The notes under the pieces were generated by a model. It made no database searches and was not told where the DNA came from. It worked only from the letters and a program-made list of their open reading frames with translations. This document shows positions 30,857 to 32,064 of a stretch of DNA of 32,064 nucleotides, in pieces. Position numbers and translations under genes: made by a program. Numbering within the stretch: the first letter of the stretch is position 1; every line of letters begins with the position of its first letter. Source of the stretch: Rhodospirillaceae bacterium (GTDB taxonomy: Bacteria; Pseudomonadota; Alphaproteobacteria; Thalassobaculales; Thalassobaculaceae); assembly GCA_018699735.1 (NCBI GenBank), contig JABIRP010000127.1, positions 1 to 32,064 on the forward strand, written 5' to 3'.

Positions 30857-32064
30857 TTGAATTTTACAGACCTAGGTCTTAGCGACGAGGTTGTATCCGC
30901 CGTAACAGACGCCGGCTACACCACACCCACACCAATTCAAGAACAAGCCATCCCACACGTGCTCATGGGGCGCGATGTATTGGGATGCGCCCAGACCGGC
31001 ACAGGTAAGACCGCCGGTTTTACGTTGCCGATGATCGACATCCTAGCTGCTGGCCGCGCCAAAGCGCGTATGCCGCGCTCGTTGATCGTCTGCCCGACAC
31101 GCGAACTGGCGGCTCAAGCAGCCGACAACTTTGTTACTTACGGTAAGAACCACAAGCTCAGCATGGCCCTCCTGATCGGCGGTGTATCCTTCGATGAGCA
31201 GGAAAAGAAGCTTGACCGCGGTGTTGATGTCTTGATCGCGACCCCTGGCCGCCTGCTCGATCACTTTGAGCGCGGTAAGGTATTGCTGACCGACGTGAAG
31301 ATCCTGGTGATCGACGAAGCCGACCGCATGCTCGACATGGGTTTCATCCCCGACATGGAACGGATCGTCTCGCTGCTTCCGGTAATCCGCCAGACATTGT
31401 TCTTCTCGGCCACCATGGCCCCGGAGATCCGCAAAATCGCCGACAAGTTTCTGATGAACCCGCGCGAGGTTTCGGTCGCACCACCGGCTTCGACTGCCGA
31501 CACGGTTATTCAGTCCCTGCTCTACACCACTCAGGCTGAAAAACGTAACTTGCTGCGCGAACTATTGCGTACTGAGAATGTAACCAACGCATTGATCTTC
31601 TGTAATCGTAAGCGCGACGTCGGCGTTCTACACCGCTCACTCAAGCGTCACGGCTTTGATGTCTTGCAATTACACGGCGACATGCATCAGTCGGAGCGCA
31701 CGGACACCCTAAAGCGCTTTAAGGATAATGAAGTGGCCCTATTGGTCGCCTCAGACGTGGCTGCGCGTGGCTTGGACATCAAAGGCCTGTCACACGTCTT
31801 CAATTTCGACGTCCCGTCGCACGCCGAGGACTACGTCCATCGCATCGGCCGAACTGGACGTGCGGGGCTTGAGGGACGCGCATTTACAATCGCCACCAAC
31901 GAAGACTCTCGCTACCTCGCTTCGATCGCAAAATTGATTGGAAACACGATCCCGGTCGTAGATTTGCAGGGACTTTCCGTCGCCGCTGCCTCGGAGGCCA
32001 CGGAAGATGCCAAACCAGATCGCCCCAGGCGCCGTCGTGGCGGCCGAGGTGGCGATAAAGACAA
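30857..32064 (+). CDS. DEAD-box RNA helicase, RhlE-like, partial (3' end off the right edge)
   Basis: The frame is open to the window end (402 full codons). Motifs are in order: Q motif YTTPTPIQEQ at 21-30, AQTGTGKT at 45-52, PTRELA at 80-85, TPGR at 129-132, DEAD at 153-156 and SAT at 184-186, then IFCNRKRD, SDVAARGLDI and HRIGRTGR. A basic region (PRRRRGGRGG) begins just before the edge, as in RhlE-type proteins that often bind RNA through the tail. Such helicases serve ribosome assembly and RNA decay, often in the cold. The start is the TTG at 30857, since MNFTDLGLSDEVV fits the family N-terminus and no ATG is near. The leader peptide ORF lies upstream. Confidence 0.9.
   Translation, partial: MNFTDLGLSDEVVSAVTDAGYTTPTPIQEQAIPHVLMGRDVLGCAQTGTGKTAGFTLPMIDILAAGRAKARMPRSLIVCPTRELAAQAADNFVTYGKNHKLSMALLIGGVSFDEQEKKLDRGVDVLIATPGRLLDHFERGKVLLTDVKILVIDEADRMLDMGFIPDMERIVSLLPVIRQTLFFSATMAPEIRKIADKFLMNPREVSVAPPASTADTVIQSLLYTTQAEKRNLLRELLRTENVTNALIFCNRKRDVGVLHRSLKRHGFDVLQLHGDMHQSERTDTLKRFKDNEVALLVASDVAARGLDIKGLSHVFNFDVPSHAEDYVHRIGRTGRAGLEGRAFTIATNEDSRYLASIAKLIGNTIPVVDLQGLSVAAASEATEDAKPDRPRRRRGGRGGDKD

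Noticed and set aside
1-32064. tRNA, rRNA, CRISPR or insertion sequence
   Set aside because: Intergenic gaps were read by eye for T-loop motifs, repeat-spacer patterns and transposase motifs; none was found.

Overview
The window looks like core chromosome of a GC-rich alphaproteobacterium, probably of the Rhodospirillales type. This is inferred from gene order and protein style; I could run no database search. Supporting signs are a fused ispDF gene followed by pgpA and a CinA-domain gene, an lgt - NDUFAF7/MidA-like - pgeF run divergent from ubiK - ybjN - proC, the prs - rplY - pth - ychF order, and one hairpin-forming repeat of the kind scattered through alphaproteobacterial genomes. I found no rRNA, tRNA, CRISPR array, integrase or transposase. 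No stretch over 300 bases lacks a gene; the largest gap is 290 bases (16422-16711).

Layout. 1-672: a CcsA/YpjD-type cytochrome c assembly membrane protein on the minus strand, cut by the left edge. 738-2884: ispDF, pgpA and a CinA C-terminal-domain amidase, tightly packed. 2911-4993: a short-chain dehydrogenase (minus), a small hypothetical gene, the hairpin repeat and an L-aspartate dehydrogenase-like gene. 5064-7307: a clearly AT-richer two-gene islet (GT61 glycosyltransferase plus SAM methyltransferase). 7388-9674: a persulfide dioxygenase-rhodanese fusion followed by a chromate transporter. 9695-14123: a catabolic-looking block, with a minus-strand operon (nitroreductase, acyl-CoA dehydrogenase, ComB-like phosphatase) divergent from an acyl-CoA synthetase.

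14120-17041: a minus-strand set ubiK, ybjN, proC, a TetR/COQ9-like gene and csaA. 17165-22995: hldD, lgt, midA-like and pgeF, tightly packed, then an M24-fold hydrolase with degenerate metal site and a lipoprotein. 23112-26739: prs, a terminator, rplY, pth and ychF. 26880-30689: a cystathionine beta-lyase, then an adenylate cyclase-TPR protein and an alpha/beta hydrolase on the minus strand. 30767-32064: a candidate leader peptide and a DEAD-box RNA helicase cut by the right edge.

The genes mainly serve isoprenoid and phospholipid synthesis, LPS heptose and lipoprotein maturation, ubiquinone assembly, nucleotide and translation housekeeping, and small accessory catabolism. No new multi-gene system is evident. 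The most interesting signals are two well-spaced-SD small ORFs (a Cys/His/Arg-rich peptide before the helicase, and a lipobox-like hydrophobic peptide overlapping a lipoprotein start), a ComB-like phosphatase placed in an acyl-CoA operon, the M24 protein lacking most metal ligands, and the AT-rich glycosyltransferase islet.
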